From: Oscillospiraceae bacterium
GTDB taxonomy: Bacteria; Bacillota_A; Clostridia; Saccharofermentanales; Saccharofermentanaceae
Length of the DNA stretch: 7,473 nt
NCBI GenBank assembly: GCA_902791885.1
Contig: CADAXO010000097.1
Location: 1-7,473 of the forward strand
Reading direction: 5' to 3'
This document shows positions 7,211 through 7,473 of the stretch, piece after piece. Both the position numbers and the translations under genes were made by a program. Under the pieces are notes generated by a model. That model was not told the DNA's origin and ran no database searches. It was given only the letters and a program-made list of their open reading frames with translations. The stretch's first letter is position 1. Each line of letters begins with the position of its first letter.

Positions 7211-7236
7211 TTAGCTAGGAGATAATAGTTTGTCAA
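7208..7236 (-). promoter_or_regulatory. Sigma-A-type promoter of the tetR-hydrolase operon
   Basis: On the minus strand a perfect -35 box TTGACA (7236-7231) is followed by 17 bases and then TAAAAT (7213-7208), one mismatch from the -10 consensus. The start site is predicted near 7201, giving a leader of about 48 bases. Spacing and sequence are close to ideal, so the promoter should be strong when not repressed. The -35 box overlaps the start codon of the divergent partial gene. Confidence 0.8.
7217..7222 (+). promoter_or_regulatory. Ribosome binding site that points to a TTG start
   Basis: AGGAGA lies seven bases before the TTG at 7230, an ideal spacing. The first ATG of the same frame, at 7248, has no comparable site before it. 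This favours TTG as the start of the partial gene. Confidence 0.65.
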
Positions 7237-7473
7237 TAGCGAAGCTTATGTTGTGGGATTGCCGTGTGCTCGCGTTTAAGCTTAACGGTTCTGATGCTTA
7301 TAAGAGGTACATAGTGGAGAAAAGACCCAAGTCAATCTCTTTTGACGACGGGTATATCAAGCTGTATAACAGCATCATGGATCTTCTTAAGACACAGGGA
7401 GTAAGTGCCGAGATATACGATTTTTCCAGAGGCGATTTCAATTTCCTTAAAAATAATCGAAGATATTCAACAA
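7230..7473 (+). CDS. Partial gene, function not recognised (5' end only)
   Basis: The frame stays open from a stop at 7212-7214 to the right edge, giving 81 complete codons from TTG at 7230 or 75 from ATG at 7248. The TTG start is preferred because AGGAGA stands seven bases ahead of it. The protein begins MSIAKLMLWDCRVLAFK. It continues with a basic and aromatic segment (YKRYIVEKRPKS), a helix-like stretch (YIKLYNSIMDLLKTQG) and a Phe-rich end (DFSRGDFNFLKNN). No signal peptide or membrane segment is seen, and I recognise no family motif. Codon choice resembles the neighbouring genes, for example CTT for Leu and AAG for Lys. The gene diverges from the TetR regulator and its upstream region carries the TetR operator candidates, so it may be part of the same regulon. 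The 3' part lies outside the window. Confidence 0.6.
   Translation, partial: MSIAKLMLWDCRVLAFKLNGSDAYKRYIVEKRPKSISFDDGYIKLYNSIMDLLKTQGVSAEIYDFSRGDFNFLKNNRRYST

Noticed and set aside
6716..7225. Open frame of 169 codons on the plus strand opposite the TetR regulator
   Set aside because: The minus-strand frame encodes a clear TetR helix-turn-helix protein with a ribosome binding site and promoter. The plus-strand frame has no such support and runs through the operator region.
7248..7250. ATG as the start of the partial gene
   Set aside because: It has no convincing ribosome binding site. The TTG 18 bases upstream in the same frame has AGGAGA at seven bases. It remains a fallback.
1..7473. tRNA, rRNA, CRISPR, transposon or phage elements
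   Set aside because: No cloverleaf-like sequence, regular short repeats, terminal inverted repeats or transposase motifs were found; nearly all bases belong to the coding regions described.

Overview
The window looks like chromosomal DNA from an anaerobic member of the Clostridia (Lachnospiraceae, Oscillospiraceae or Saccharofermentans-like, gut or rumen type). This is inferred from three things: strong GGAGG-type ribosome binding sites, a G+C content near half by eye, and a signalling protein with twin extracellular solute-binding domains fused to a hybrid histidine kinase, an architecture common in that group. No RNA gene, CRISPR array, insertion sequence or phage gene is visible. Coding density is very high; the only real intergenic gap is 76 bases (7154-7229).

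Layout, left to right. (1) A plus-strand pair: a 1239-residue membrane hybrid sensor histidine kinase (5-3724) is followed after one base by a 569-residue AMP-forming acyl-CoA synthetase (3726-5435). The ribosome binding site of the synthetase lies in the last codons of the kinase, so the two are almost certainly co-transcribed and probably translationally coupled. (2) A minus-strand pair: a TetR-family repressor (7153 down to 6539) is followed after five bases by a platelet-activating-factor-acetylhydrolase-like alpha/beta hydrolase (6533 down to 5436). The two operons converge with no base between their stop codons, which together form the palindrome TGATCA. (3) A plus-strand partial gene of unrecognised function begins at 7230, probably with TTG, and runs off the right edge.

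The clearest regulatory structure is between the repressor and the partial gene. A near-consensus promoter (TTGACA, 17-base spacer, TAAAAT) drives the repressor-hydrolase operon. Its predicted start site falls at the centre of a perfect 18-base palindrome, AATGAAAC-TG-GTTTCATT, and a second imperfect copy lies 19 bases further into the leader. This is a textbook layout for an autorepressed TetR operon. A weaker rightward promoter can be drawn over the same palindromes, so the repressor may also control the partial gene.

How the genes might work together: the hydrolase is of a type that releases short or oxidised acyl groups from phospholipids or related esters, and the synthetase is of a type that activates free fatty acids to acyl-CoA. 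A lipid or acyl-recycling neighbourhood sensed by the TetR protein and, separately, by the kinase is a reasonable hypothesis, but nothing in the sequence proves a shared substrate. No DNA-binding response regulator or dedicated transporter for the kinase is present in the window.
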